In this document: piece after piece, positions 24,401 to 35,738 of the stretch
Position numbering within the stretch: position 1 is the stretch's first letter
Layout of the letters: every line of letters starts with the position of its first letter
Assembly: GCA_905221605.1 (NCBI GenBank)
Contig: CAJNDS010002299.1
Coordinates: 284,001-348,000, forward strand
DNA from: Symbiodinium natans
Taxonomy: Eukaryota; Sar; Dinophyceae; Suessiales; Symbiodiniaceae
DNA: 64,000 nt
Reading direction: 5' to 3'
The notes under the pieces: model-generated
Told to the model about the DNA's origin: nothing
Databases searched by the model: none
The model's input: only the letters and a program-made list of their open reading frames with translations
Program-made: the position numbers and the translations under genes

Positions 24401-25187
24401 GCGCAGATAGCAGTTCTCACCTGTCATCACCCGCTGCCATTCACCCTCTCCCAAGACGAAGTCGTGATGCATGCGGCGAAGACCAGGCGAAACTGATTGG
24501 ACGCACAGATGCACGCAGCCCGGTGCTTTCAAGCATGGAATCTGACTGAGTGCGAGACAAACAGCGGCACACTTCTCCTGAAAGGCTAACTCCTTAGTTC
24601 GGATGCCCAGAAGGGTCAAACACTGAAGCATTCAGCGCCTAGTCCCGCTCCCAGCAGTCCCAGCGGCATTCTTCAGGGTAGAAAACTCTGCCCCTTGCAG
24701 GCGAGGGTGCAGCCTCTGCAGTGCCTCAGGCACCTGGGCCCAGGTAAGGATACGGAGTCGAAATCAGGAAAACGTCTGCTTGTCCCAGGGAGTCCTCTGC
24801 CCCAATCTGTCCCTTTTCAAAGATGGCCCCGTATGGAACCCGGGACTGCAGTGTTGATGATTGATGCTATAGGTATGGGTCAGACTCTGACAGGTCCAAA
24901 GTTTGCATTTTGCGCTGTGTTTGGTACAAGCCCTTTATGTGACTCTGGGTGGGCCGAGGCAGATCCCAAGGTCAGAGCTATCTTCTACTCACATCTGCGA
25001 CCGGTCTGGGGAGGTTTAACTTTGAAGCAACGAACGTTAAGATCGTTTTAAGACACGCTCCAGAACAACAAGGCGCTCCAACTCCTTCGCCAAGACACGT
25101 CACTCTGCCTAGACTCTTTTTAGTACTGACAGTATTGACCATGTGTCCAGGGTTCTCGCTGTGCCCCTCCTTCGCAAAAGTCAAGCG

Positions 25188-25223
<36 letters not shown>

Positions 25224-26954
25224 AGCCTCCTGCACCTTTGGGCTGTTCCCCGCCTTGCGAACTTCGACCAATGTGGGGCATTGATTTTGTTTTCTCTTTT
25301 TGGGGTGCTGAAGGCTTCGAGTGGCACACTGGGCCATATAGAACAGCATACGAATCGCTTCTCTTATCATGCTGCAGGAGACAATCTAGGACACGTACAC
25401 GGACCATATTCTTGAATAGGTATGGGATGAGAGTTGGGATCTCGGTGAGTCGAAGCGATCTCTGGCTTATGGAGTTGCAATGCAGCGGCTCCGACAAGGT
25501 CATGGATGCCTATGGCTGCAGGGCTTGATTTGCGTGAAGGCGGGTTTCGGGTTGAAGGTTCAGGTACCGGGCCCAAAAAGGCGCTCAGCGAAGCTGCCCA
25601 AAACAACATCAGCTCCGGACACACTCCAAACCACTGCGGAGTAACCTGTGACATGTCAATGTCAAGGCAACCTAAGGGCGGAAGGGGGAAGGGAGGGGAA
25701 GGGAGGGGAAGGGAAAGGGGGGGGGGGGGGGGGGGCGAATGGAGGAAGGGGAGGAAGGTGAAGCAAGGAGGCACGGAGCTAATAACCCCACACCGAGGGC
25801 GATCGGTCCTCCTAGCCCGACACAGCAAAACCACCAACATGCAGCTTTGGAGATGAAAAACCAAAGCAACTCGAGTTTTGATTGGCTGTGGCTCACGCAA
25901 GACACCAAAAACCAACTCCAACCCAGGTATTTGTCAGGGTTTCGGATCCGAAATACTCAATATCACTAGACGTCTCAGAAGTCATCTTGCATGAAGTCCA
26001 GCCTCTGGCAGTAGAGTAGTCTTAGCAGCACTTAGCCGCTGCTCTTCATACCTTTGATGCGACACATGTGGCTCACCGTTCTTGCGCATGTGTCTTGCGC
26101 CCAGCAGTCTCTTCGCGAAACGGCTTCGGGCTTTGACACACATACACGTGTCTGTGGCATGAGCTCAACTGTAGCAACGGCGCTCCATAATGACCTTGTA
26201 GGACACATCGAAAAGCATCTCCTCATGCACCTGTCCAACTCTGAAACTGCACACATTCATGTACTCATGCGGGACTCTTTTCCACAAGCCCCCCCCCCCG
26301 GGCTGGACTATGGGACTGCTTGTCTTGACAGTGGCCCGGCCCGCAAACCCTCAATAGCCCTTTGAATACACTCCCCCCTCCTGCCCCAGGGCTTCATGGT
26401 TGCCACGTGACTGAAATAGTGACATCGAGCGACCAGGAGAAATGGATACTTGGCTCGGAGTGCCCAAGGAATCAGCACGCTGGCAAGTACACACTTGGAT
26501 ATGAACTTAAAACAGCAGGGTTGACATTGCTTCGTTCCAAGCTGATCGCAGGCCTTCTCCTGGCACGTGGGACAGCTGCAGCTCCGCAGCAAAATGGCCG
26601 GTGCAACACGAGACACGCTTTGCGCTCGATGAATGTTTTCCTTAGATGATGTCTCACTCGAAATCTTACACAGCTTCCTGGATGTCAAGCTGTTGCGGAT
26701 TCTTGCTGCATTACGTGAAGATGCTCATCGGCGCAGGTGACATTCGGGCTTTTACTTGGGGCCGACTAATGTGGAATGTAGGAAAGCCACGTCTGTGATG
26801 CAAGCTGTACCCTTTCAGCAGAGTTGCAGGCACTTGCAATTTGGTATTCACCTGGCTGAGCGAGCTTAGGATACGGACAAAACAGAATCATTTTTTCAGT
26901 AAAGCCCGCTGGTCAGGACGATCAATGGTTCGAGGTGATGAAAAGGTATATTAA
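18490..26954. other. No recognisable gene over about 8.5 kb
   Basis: Low-complexity features include poly-C at about 21128-21152 and 25188-25223, a TCTGTC-rich tract at 22918-23010 followed by (TTC)n and poly-C to about 23085, and GGGAAGG repeats plus poly-G at 25680-25736. Open frames over these encode poly-Pro, poly-Gly or poly-Leu and are artefacts. No domain was recognised elsewhere in the stretch. Confidence 0.5.
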
Positions 26955-27054
26955 TTAGGACGTTCCCCCTTATACTAACAGTCCTTCGGAATTCGAATAG
27001 GGGGTACTAGAATCCCTATTAAGGGCTGCTAGTAATTAAGGGGGAACATCCCAA
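26955..27054. mobile_element. Palindromic MITE, copy 3
   Basis: A 100-bp element with left arm TTAGGACGTTCCCCCTTATA followed by CTAACAGTCCTT, and right arm ending GGGGGAACATCCCAA. The centre contains an extra CGGAATTCGAAT palindrome absent from the other copies. The flanking 8-mers (26947-26954 and 27055-27062) share only ATATT, so the target duplication is decayed and this is likely an older insertion. Confidence 0.78.
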
Positions 27055-27062
27055 GATATTTC

Positions 27063-29290
27063 AATACATTTCACAAGTAGTCAGAAAGCCAAATATTTAA
27101 CAAAGACTCATAAGCCAGGTCCTTCCCAGAGCCTCTTGTGCCCAAACACGTTGAGCCTGAGCCTGGCAGCCTCACAGCCTCGGGCCTAGCAGTGCCAGGC
27201 CTCGAGGTTGAGTTGGGGCGAGTGGGCTCTTCTTCCACGGGCTTCCAGGGACTCTTTTTACTGAATTCCACTCTTCTCCCACGGTTCCCCACAACTATCA
27301 GGAGTACAGAAGTCCGGCCTCCAACGGCTGCGCCCCTGCTGGGGCAGTGAGGCCTGAAGCTGATGCCAGGATTTCATTCAGTATTATGGTTTATGGCTTC
27401 TGGAGTCGTTTAGGGCTCCGTGTTTTTTTGCCACCTGCTCAGATGACACTCTCGACACGCTGCAAGGCAATGAAAGAATCCACACATCCGAAAACGTGCT
27501 TTTAGAGCCTAGCAGAAACTACCCTCACGAGACGTTCTACAGTGCACAACCTTGTTGCCGGTTTGCGCGCGAAGATGCTGTAAATAAAGCCCGGAAAGTG
27601 GTACAAACACTGCAAGTGTGATCAAGTGTGGCAAATCAACTAAGAAACGCGCCAATGCCGCCGCGGTGAACGTGAGAAACCCGCAGAGCGCTTGAGGGAG
27701 TGCCGTGAGGATCAGAGGGCGAAGCGTTCAAGGCTGGTGCCCGTCTTTCTGCTTTTTTTTTGCCGTTTCCCTCGCCTGTTTTGGACCGCAGGGAACCCTT
27801 GGCTTTCCAAGACCACCAGTGATCATGGTGTACGCACGGTAAGAGGGATCCAGGAGCGGTCGACATGCCTGCATACTTACAACTTCTGCCGCCAATGGGC
27901 GCACGGAGGACGCGAAGAGAAAGTATAGCTGGTCCTTAGCAAAGGTAGGCCCAACTCCACATCTCATCCTCGCTAATCAAACTAACTCTAAAATGCCAAA
28001 AAAAGACCAAATCATCTTGCTTCCTTCCTGAGGCTACTTCCGGGCGTCTATCTCAACACTAGTCTGAGCCTTGAGAAGGATCGGCTCTTCTGACGGCACA
28101 TCACATATCAGCGCATTTCCCTAAACACCACTAGCTGGCTGAGCACTCCAAAGCACCTTGTGATCCACCTTGAAATTCAGGGCCAAGCGCGTGATGTTCA
28201 CGCCTCGGTATGACAGAAATCTGCAGTCGGATTTGTATTGTGTGAGACGTATGCTCGTGAACGAGCATGCCTCAGCCCGGAAAAGGAAAGCCAGCAACTA
28301 TAACCGCAACGGCAACAGCAACAACAACCACAACAGCCGCAACCGCCCAAATACCCCACTTTCGGACATACAAGTAATCCTAAAGCACTCGCTTTCGATG
28401 CTCCCGAAAGATCGCCGAAGTCCAAAATGCGAAATACCTTCCACGGCGGCGAGGCAAACGCTCAACAACAAACAACCCAACAAACAACAACAGAAGAAGA
28501 ATAATAAGAAGAAGCATGAGAATAAGAATAATAATAGTAATCATAATATTCCAGCCGAAACCCTGCGCTGCAACCCAGGGGCGGTCGTTCGTGGCCCCTT
28601 TGACATGTTGCACAATGGTTTCCTGGGTGCTTGATTTGGGTTTTACGGGTTTAGGGACGCATGTGCAGATGGCGACCTGGGCACTCGTTACACTCGACTT
28701 CGCCCTTGAAAAGCCCCACCTTTCAGTGACTGTTTCAGGCAGCGGCTGCAATTTGAAGGACCTTGTTCGCGAGGGTGGAGCCCCTAACTGGAGTAACCTG
28801 ACAGGAAGGCCGACTAAGGATTCGGGGCTATATGGGATTGTGTTCTGAGGTATTCTGCCGGGTCTTGCAGAACAACTGAAAACTCTACGACGTTACGACG
28901 CTACGACACGGTAAGAAGGAAAAATGTTCCTCAATGGCGGAGCATGTTTACATCTCGTGGTTCTTCCGCTTTGGGGGGGGTTTATCCATAAGCTGCGTGC
29001 GCATGCGGGCGCGCCTCCGAATGGAAGTCTGGCCCTTCAAAGGTCACGGCCCGCTCGTACATGTCGTAACGGGTGTCGTTTAGGTTGAGACCTGCAGTGT
29101 GGTCAGGGCTTAATGCTCAAGGCGTAGGGCCGAGCATAGGGTCCATTGCAGTTTGTGAAAACTTCGTATGTGAAGTAGTTTAGGGCCAAACGTCGGGGAC
29201 TCACTCAGCAATTTCGGGTAGCGTTGGGACGGTGCTCGGTCCACTATATAATCACTTAAGTGACGGGTTCAAAGAGAAAGGGTCTCCTGA
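27063..29290. other. No recognisable gene
   Basis: Short open frames only. A run of CAACAA/AATAAT-type sequence at 28305-28545 gives Asn/Lys-rich frames on + and Leu-rich frames on -, which is simple sequence rather than a gene. Confidence 0.5.
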
Positions 29291-29331
29291 GGGCTTAGGG
29301 TTTCGACTCTTGCAGTCGGACGAAGCAAAGG
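29291..29331 (+). repeat. GGGTTTCGACTCTCAC repeat, copy D
   Basis: Reads GGGCTTAGGGTTTCGACTCT, then TGCAGTCGGACGAAGCAAAGG. The unit again begins with a telomere-like GGGCTTAGGG. Confidence 0.5.
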
Positions 29332-29975
29332 GTGCTAACTTCGCACACCGAAACTGGCAGGTTGGTGCACACGTCAATTCAAACTTGCCTGCTTTCTTAA
29401 AGCAACACGATACATGGCCAGCTCCCTACCCAACCTAAACATGCAAGTCCGTTCGCCTTCCAAACTGAGTCGGCGGAACCCGGCCAAACCCCCAAGTCAT
29501 GCATCCTGGGGGCAGGCACGGAAACCCTGCACCCTCTTGCCCGACAATGAGAGACACATACAGACACAGTACTACCTACCTGAAACGAAGCAATTCTAGC
29601 TGAGACCCCTGAGACCCCTTTTTGAACCCGTGCTGAAGCCGAGGCGTGTGACGGGAAAATGCCTAAACCCCGAAACCGTAACTCCAGTAGCCGGGAGGCA
29701 GTTCAAGCGCCGCTCCAACAGGCACACTTTGGGCGACCAAAGCGCGCGAATCATGTTGTTCCCTGAAGCAGGGTTTAGTGTTCTTGTTGCTTGGTACAGT
29801 TCGGAGCGCATGCTCCACTGGGTTTGGTGGGTTCGGTCGGGAGTGCTAGACTGATGAGGATGACGGTTCCTTGCCCCTGGCAGAGCACAAGCCACGGGCG
29901 ACAACCTTTGTCTGAGCTTCTAGGTTGAAAGTCTATTGCTACGGGCTCAGCGTGTAGTAGTGAGGGGCTAACATG

Positions 29976-30084
29976 GGTGAGCGGAGAGGGGTGAGCGGAG
30001 AGGGGTGAGGGGTGAGGGGTGAGGGGTGAGGGGTGAGGGGTGAGGGGTGAGGGGTGAGGGGTGAGGGGTGAGGGGTGAGGGGTG
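29976..30084 (+). repeat. Heptamer array (GGGGTGA)n
   Basis: About a dozen perfect GGGGTGA units preceded by two diverged GTGAGCGGAGAGGG units. The G-rich strand is a strong G-quadruplex candidate. The 7-bp period matches the telomeric heptamer, though the sequence differs. Confidence 0.85.
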
Positions 30085-30085
30085 G

Positions 30086-31141
30086 GGCGGGTGGCGAGAA
30101 CTGTGCCCATCTTCCTCTGAGACGGCCTGGTCAGAAACGCAAAAACATCTTGTACTTGTAGGATAGGGTATGATAGGGTCAGAGAGGGTATAGAGTCTCA
30201 TCATTCAGGTTCCGGTGAATTGATCCGAAGGTGCGGTCGCCGAAGGGCTCCAGGAACTTCTGCAGCAAGCCGCTGCCCTTCTCCCGCTGCCTCCAAGGTT
30301 TACCGGACGGAGAGGCTCGGGCTAAGGAAGCCCTGCGCCTCATGTGAGCCATAGCCACGAAAAGGCCTAAGCAGGCCTAGACCCTATAAGAGCCTTGTTT
30401 TTGAAGCATGGACTGAGGGCGGCGCCTCGACAACTGCCGACTCTGGGAAAGTGCAGGCAGGACCGCGTACAAACAATCATTAGAGCCTCCTACGCATTCT
30501 CCTGAAGATGGCCAAAAACAAAACTCGATGAGATGAGTGTGTTGACTTACTCCTGTAAGTTACCAACTTTCACGCAATGCTGCAGACTCAGTTCTTCACC
30601 TCATTGTCTCTGAAGCCTTATGCTGATTCCTCGGCGTTAACCCAGCTGAGGCTCCGCCTCAAATGCAAGCAAAGAGTTTCCTGAACACGACCTCTAAACC
30701 AAGTATCTGGTCTGAACCTTCTACCCTACCCTACTATACCACTGGCAGCAGCTTGGCGCCTGTTGAAGAGGAAGTCCTGGAGTTGGGCCTGACATGATCA
30801 CGCGATTCGGCCAAGGGATTCAATGCTCACACGTGGTTGGGTTCTAGGTACCAATGAGCCCCCACGTGCTGTTCGCTATACTTCCTCAAAAAGTCCATGA
30901 CGAGGGCTTCTATTTTGCAGGCTCCGCCTCTTCGCACCTTTGGCTGCAGTGAAAGTGAAACTTGTGGGGATTGTCAGCCTGGTTTCGCACAGGCCTAGCT
31001 AAGGGATCAAAAGGATGTGCAATGCCCTCGAAATAATGCTGGCCCTTGCACTCTGGCACGATGTCTGGGTCCTAATCTACATACAGCCATACATGTCCGA
31101 TACTCTTGGTGCAAAGCTCAACCCCGCCCATCAGTTGCGTT
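30086..31141. other. No recognisable gene; downstream flank of the GH16 gene
   Basis: About 1.06 kb after the stop codon of the minus-strand GH16 gene. Only short open frames are seen, with no recognisable domain, RNA gene or repeat beyond scattered simple sequence. Confidence 0.5.
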
Positions 31142-32626
31142 TCACTGGAACACCTTGATGTAAGAAATGTTGAAGTAAGCCCGCTCTCTCAGGTAGGCAT
31201 CCGTACCAAACTTGTCGTCCGGGTCCCAAATCCACTGCGTACAGCAGTCCTGCTCCGGTGCATACTCTGCCAGTGGATCTACGGCCCGACAGTTCGGAAC
31301 TCGCCAGTTGCAGTTTCCATCCTTGCCCCACACTTTGCCAGCCCAGTCACCACAAAAGTTTATCTGCATCATCAGCTTCTGCTCGTCCATGATGCACTTC
31401 GTCCCCGTGAACGGGTAGTAGGAGAAGAGCCATCGATCATCCCAGGTTTTATCTGGACTTGGACTCTCTGTGATATCTTCTGGAATCTCGTGCTCAGGGA
31501 TATAGAAGATCTTCAGGAAGGACTCTGTCCATTGGGTCGCCAGGATACCTGGGCTGTGGGCCCAGTCAGTGCCCGACTTCATCCACTTGTTCGGCGCACA
31601 GCCCAGTCTGTCCGGGTAGTCCGTTACACAGTCATAGTCCATTTTGTTTCTGTCTGGCATAGGGCCGTACTCATTGACCTTGGCTGCGTTGAGTGTGCAC
31701 TCGCCGCCAGTGTGGAAGGAGGACTTGGAAACGTCCATGTTCACAAACTCCAGGATGTCCAGCTCGCCGCCGTTCGGCCACGGCACATTCGGAGCCAAGG
31801 TGAACAAAGCAGGCCACACCCCGCAGCCGTAGGGCACATGGGAGAATTTGATCAATGTGAGGAAATACTTCCAGGCGGGCTTGGACTCCATCCTGGCAGT
31901 CATGCGCTTGTACTTGTACTTGTCACTCCTTCGTCCAGCACGGATGATGGCGTAGTTCCGGGTGGCCTCCACGACGCCTTCCTGGGCCGCGTCCTCCTCC
32001 AAGAGATACTGGGCGGAGCCGTGGTTGTGGTCTTCCCAGAGGAATTGGAACTGGTCAAAGAACCGCTCGCCCTGTGCACTCCATTTCAGCTTGTACTGAG
32101 AAGATGGAGCCGGCTCTGGCAGCCACGATGGCGGGCCTGGTGTGGGTTCAGGCGGTGCTGTTTCAGATACAGTGTGGGTTGCTGAGGAGACTGAAGTGGT
32201 GCTCGTTGTTGATGCGCAGGTGGACGAGTAGTCATCACAGCAGTTGCCGAAGTTTGAACACTGGCTGTTGCACTGGCATTTCCAGGCTGGCTTGTAGAGG
32301 TCGGTGCATCCGTAGTGCGCACACGTATGCTCAGGATGCGAGGCGCATTTCTCAGCATAGTCAGGGCAGCAGTTTCCGTACTGCGAACATGCCGAGTTGC
32401 ATTGGCACGTCATCCAGTAGTGGTAATGGTGCGTGCAGCCATAGTCTGCGCATCTGCCTCCCCAAGCAGAGCCATCCTTAGCCTCAGCGAGGGCCCTGCC
32501 ACGTCGCTGGAGGGCGCTCAGGGCACAGCCTTCAGCGCTGCACTCGTCATCAGCCGCTGAGGCGTCTGGAACAACTTCAGCCGTGACCCGTAGAACAAGA
32601 AAGACAAACGCCGAGGCCACAGCCAT
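31142..32626 (-). CDS. Secreted GH16 endo-beta-glucanase with two somatomedin-B domains
   Basis: A 494-residue, apparently intronless protein. Residues 1-17 are a hydrophobic signal peptide. Residues 28-40 carry the C-x5-CALSALQ motif also found in the expansin-like protein at 39635. Residues 59-94 and 102-137 are two cysteine-rich repeats, each with CQCNSxC and GNCCxDY spaced as in somatomedin-B domains (eight cysteines). A Ser/Thr/Pro linker covers about 138-176. The rest is a glycoside hydrolase family 16 fold with the catalytic signature GGELDILEFVN: E288 nucleophile, D290 and E293 acid/base, all present. The end, NISYIKVF, is typical of fungal-type laminarinase/licheninase GH16. The expected role is hydrolysis of beta-1,3 or mixed beta-1,3/1,4-glucans outside the cell or in the wall; exact linkage preference cannot be read. 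The start was chosen because it gives the signal peptide directly. Third positions are GC-rich, unlike the retroelement at 50-57 kb. Confidence 0.9.
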   Translation of the reverse strand: MAVASAFVFLVLRVTAEVVPDASAADDECSAEGCALSALQRRGRALAEAKDGSAWGGRCADYGCTHHYHYWMTCQCNSACSQYGNCCPDYAEKCASHPEHTCAHYGCTDLYKPAWKCQCNSQCSNFGNCCDDYSSTCASTTSTTSVSSATHTVSETAPPEPTPGPPSWLPEPAPSSQYKLKWSAQGERFFDQFQFLWEDHNHGSAQYLLEEDAAQEGVVEATRNYAIIRAGRRSDKYKYKRMTARMESKPAWKYFLTLIKFSHVPYGCGVWPALFTLAPNVPWPNGGELDILEFVNMDVSKSSFHTGGECTLNAAKVNEYGPMPDRNKMDYDCVTDYPDRLGCAPNKWMKSGTDWAHSPGILATQWTESFLKIFYIPEHEIPEDITESPSPDKTWDDRWLFSYYPFTGTKCIMDEQKLMMQINFCGDWAGKVWGKDGNCNWRVPNCRAVDPLAEYAPEQDCCTQWIWDPDDKFGTDAYLRERAYFNISYIKVFQ

Positions 32627-33234
32627 CGCTTGGAGGCTAATTTCTTAGCCCAAGACCTTATGTCTCAAGCTGGGTGCTGCCGGGCTGGCAAGGCCCTCAC
32701 CAAAACTCAAACTCTGGAAAATGAAGATTGAGCCGCTGTTGCGTACTTGCACTGCTGGAGTGAACTTTCGAAGCAGAAGGCTCTGGTCTCTGTCGCACGT
32801 CCGCCAACATGTCGCAAAATCAAAAGTGCAGGCCTCATTCAAGTATTCAATGGTAGTTGGAGCTGGGACATTCTCTGCCAAACCTCCACAGGCAAGGTCT
32901 GTTGGCTCACACCCTTGTTGCAGCGCCTCGATTCTGTAGCGACTACCCTGGCCACCGGCCGAGAAGCGTCTAGAAAAAACAGACCAGGATGTGGACTCAT
33001 TCCCCCCCTTCCCTTAACTCCGTTGCCCTAACCTGCCCGAAGCGCTTGAAGGAGCCGTGCCGTGCGAGTTCCATGCAGGACCTCCCCAGGACTCCTATTT
33101 TGGAATCCGACCCCCCGCAAACCCCCCCTCCTAGCCCTCCTAGCCCGGCTTTCGCTCAGCCCGGCTGCCGAGGCGGCGCGTGCAAGCGTTTACAATTACC
33201 TGTGGCTTATGTGGCGCCCCACTACTCACTCTCC
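32627..33234. other. Upstream flank of the GH16 gene; nothing recognised
   Basis: About 600 bp between the GH16 start and the polypyrimidine block. No TATA box, spliced-leader acceptor consensus or conserved motif could be singled out by eye. Confidence 0.4.
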
Positions 33235-33816
33235 CCCCACTCCCTCCCTCCCTCTTCCTCTTCCTCTTCCTTTTCCTCTTCTTCTTCTTCTTCTTCTTCT
33301 TCTTCTACGGGGCATGAGGGGCCCGAGGACCCCCCGCGCGCGCGGGCGCGCCCAGTCCACTTCTTCTTCTGCTGGGCTTGAAGGAGCCCCGTCGGAGCCC
33401 TCCGCGCACGAGCGCGCCCGAGCACGTTCTTACGGTGGGACTTTAACTTAGCTCGGGCGTCGGTGTGTTTCCTGACGTGCGTGTGTACAGTTATGGCTGG
33501 CTTTGAGGCCCTTAAGGTCTGCACTCTCAACTCCTCAACTCCAGAATTAACTCCAACTCAAAGCCAACCCGTTGCAAGTCGGCCAGAAAAAAAAAAAAAC
33601 GTGCAGTGGCTATCTGATGTGGTTCACGCAGGGTCCCGCCTCTAATTACATCTGGCCCGCTTTTGGTTTCCCCACTGCAGGGTGACCTCAAACTTGGCCT
33701 CCCCCAGAGCTTGCTGGCTTCGGCGACTGACTGGTCACAGACGGTACGTGGCTAGGAGCCTCCGGCTCCTTCTTGATTTTCTCTGAACGGCTCCCCCTTC
33801 CGCAAGCACAAAGAAA

Positions 33817-33856
<40 letters not shown>

Positions 33857-33902
33857 GATTCATTTCCTTCCTTCCTTCCTTCCCTCCTTCCCTCCTTCCT
33901 CT

Positions 33903-33940
33903 GCACGCAGCACCCGAAGGGGCCGCCCCAAGGGGCGTGC
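33903..33940. repeat. GC hairpin module 1 between CT tracts
   Basis: Starts GCACGC and ends GCGTGC (inverted), with GAAGGGGCCGCCCC, itself palindromic, at its centre. Confidence 0.6.
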
Positions 33941-34057
33941 AAAAGCGATCCAGTCTGTGTGTGAGAACGTGCATGGCTTCGTTTGGAGTGAACACAGACA
34001 CGCAATACTCTCTCTCTCTCTCTCTCTCTGAAAGACTTTCTCTTGCTTCCTTCCAGC

Positions 34058-34096
34058 GCACGTGACCACCCGAGGGGGCCGCCCCAAGGAGAATGC
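34058..34096. repeat. GC hairpin module 2 between CT tracts
   Basis: Same layout as module 1: GCACGTG, CCCGAGGGGGCCGCCCC, then AAGGAGAATGC. The right arm has diverged. It follows a (CT)n tract. Confidence 0.55.
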
Positions 34097-34243
34097 TCCA
34101 CAGAGTTCGATGGTGTGTGAACTGGTGCTGGGACGAGTGGGGCTCCCGACCAACCTGACACTCTCTTCTGTTTTCCTCTCTCTTCTTCTTCTTCTACCGG
34201 GCTTAGGGGGCAAGCCCCCCGCGCGTCACCATGCCCCCCCCCC

Positions 34244-34309
<66 letters not shown>

Positions 34310-34312
34310 CCC

Positions 34313-34355
34313 CACGCATGACCCCCCCGAAGGGAGGCCGCCCCCAGGGGCGCGT

Positions 34356-34357
<2 letters not shown>
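34313..34357. repeat. GC hairpin module 3 between CT tracts
   Basis: CACGCATGACCC, then CCGAAGGGAGGCCGCCCCC, then AGGGGCGCGTGC, with (CT)n directly on both sides. Together with modules 1 and 2 it shows a recurrent unit about 155-255 bp apart. Confidence 0.6.
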
Positions 34358-34400
<43 letters not shown>

Positions 34401-34402
<2 letters not shown>

Positions 34403-35534
34403 GGGAGGGATCGTCAAAGCCCATGGCAAACAACAAATGCATTGCATGGACCACTGCTGTCGGTGCAGCAATTGTTGGGCTGTTGCCTTCGGAGCTCCCT
34501 GCCTTTATGTGCATCCTCCGCATCGACAACCGTCCGAACCTTCAAGAGCATGGCACAGCATGATGTTCTCGGACTTTGTGACAGCGGGCAGTGATCCTAT
34601 GAGGACGATCTATTTGAAGCAGCTGGCGTGCCTCTTTTCTGGGCATGGAGCAACAACCCCTTTCCTTCCCGACACCCACAACCCCGAAATGGCATTCTGT
34701 GCACAACCCGCAAAGCGCCGACCGTTTAGCGTTGAGGCCCGTGCATAGTAGGCACATATTCCGCACTGCGGAGGCCGCTTCAGAAACTCCTGAAGGATAT
34801 ACCTGTCAGGCAGGGTTCCAGCCAGGGTTCAGGGGATGTCGTTGCTTCGACACTGAGTCTCAAAGCAGGTTGTACTGTATGCTGTACCCGCGAGTTTCTC
34901 AAGCAGCGCTGTAAACTCGATTCTGGTGCCTGCAGCTTCAACACAAAAAAGAGTCCTCCAAGTACTTGGGCGGCCCTTCCAGATTTGCTTGGCACTTGGT
35001 AAATGGGATCCCCTTATCGGTGACTTCCATGGCACACAAACTCACTTAAGCTTACTGAGTAACTTTCGATAGTTGTAAGGTCATGACAATAGTTGCCACA
35101 TTAGTTACAAAAAACAGTACTAGTATCAACAGCTTGCAAACAAGACGATCTTGCGTTGTTGAGTTCGATTAGAGCCAGGCAGCTCGTCGTTGAGCTTCGA
35201 CTTGTGCTTTCGCTTCAGGGTGCCATCCACGGACGTGAAGTACCAAACAGACCTGACAGATAGGCCCCATACCAGCAACGGCGGCTTAGGGTTTGTTGGG
35301 GCGCTAGTAATTTCGAGGCTGGCGAAGTCCCGGCACAGTTCTGGGCTCTGGGTCCTGGGGCGGGTGAGTATGGCTGGCACTGGGCTTTTTCCAGATGCAC
35401 CGAGCTGTCGTGATTCATGATTCATGAACTCCTCCAACGCCGGCGTTGCTGATCCACAAGAATAGTCCTGCGTGACTGAGATCAGTACGGATAGTTGAAC
35501 TTGAAGACAATGGTGTCAGGTATTCCTTGGCCAG
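34401..35534. other. No recognisable gene
   Basis: Short open frames only, without domains. Nothing repetitive stands out after the CT tract ends at about 34397. Confidence 0.45.
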
Positions 35535-35738
35535 CATGCAGTGCGGCATTGCAGCTCGCAGGCACATACACCTTACAAAGCGAAGGGTGCAACAAACACC
35601 GAACCATTCCGAACTGCTACGAGCACATCGGGATCTCGGCTACGAGTATGTTGTATGCGACGTGAGACTGGGACAGGGCACGAAGTGCCACCGACTGATC
35701 GCTGTGAAGATCTCTCTTCCACAAGAGTTCAAACCTCG
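35535..35738 (+). CDS. Possible internal exon of an unknown gene
   Basis: An open stretch of about 68 codons with a pyrimidine-rich acceptor-like GTATTCCTTGGCCAG on the left and a consensus donor CTCG/GTGAGT on the right. The encoded peptide ends near AVKISLPQEFKP and is not low-complexity. No family was recognised, no partner exon was located, and the opposite strand is also open, so this is tentative. Confidence 0.22.

Larger units (their letters stand above)
33235..34400. repeat. Polypyrimidine tracts alternating with GC hairpins
   Basis: (CTT)n at about 33274-33306, and (CT)n at about 33818-33852, 34007-34030, 34246-34311 and 34357-34397, with CCTT tetranucleotides in between. GC-rich hairpin-like modules separate the tracts. 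All open frames here are Ser/Leu- or Arg/Glu-alternating and non-coding. Polypyrimidine/polypurine mirror runs like these can adopt triplex (H-DNA) structure. Confidence 0.75.

Noticed and set aside
25120-25503. Poly-Gly/poly-Pro frames around the poly-C tract at 25188-25223
   Set aside because: Homopolymer artefact; the flanking sequence has no coding character.
28170-28634. 154-codon Asn/Lys/Gln-rich plus frame
   Set aside because: Encoded by CAACAA/AATAAT simple sequence; the opposite strand is equally open and Leu-rich.
31106-32185. 359-codon plus-strand open frame
   Set aside because: Shadow of the GH16 gene on the opposite strand; no domain, while the minus strand has an intact active site and cysteine pattern.
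33222-34748. Glu/Arg- and Ser/Leu-repeat frames of 100-228 codons
   Set aside because: Produced by (CT)n and (CTT)n tracts and open on both strands.
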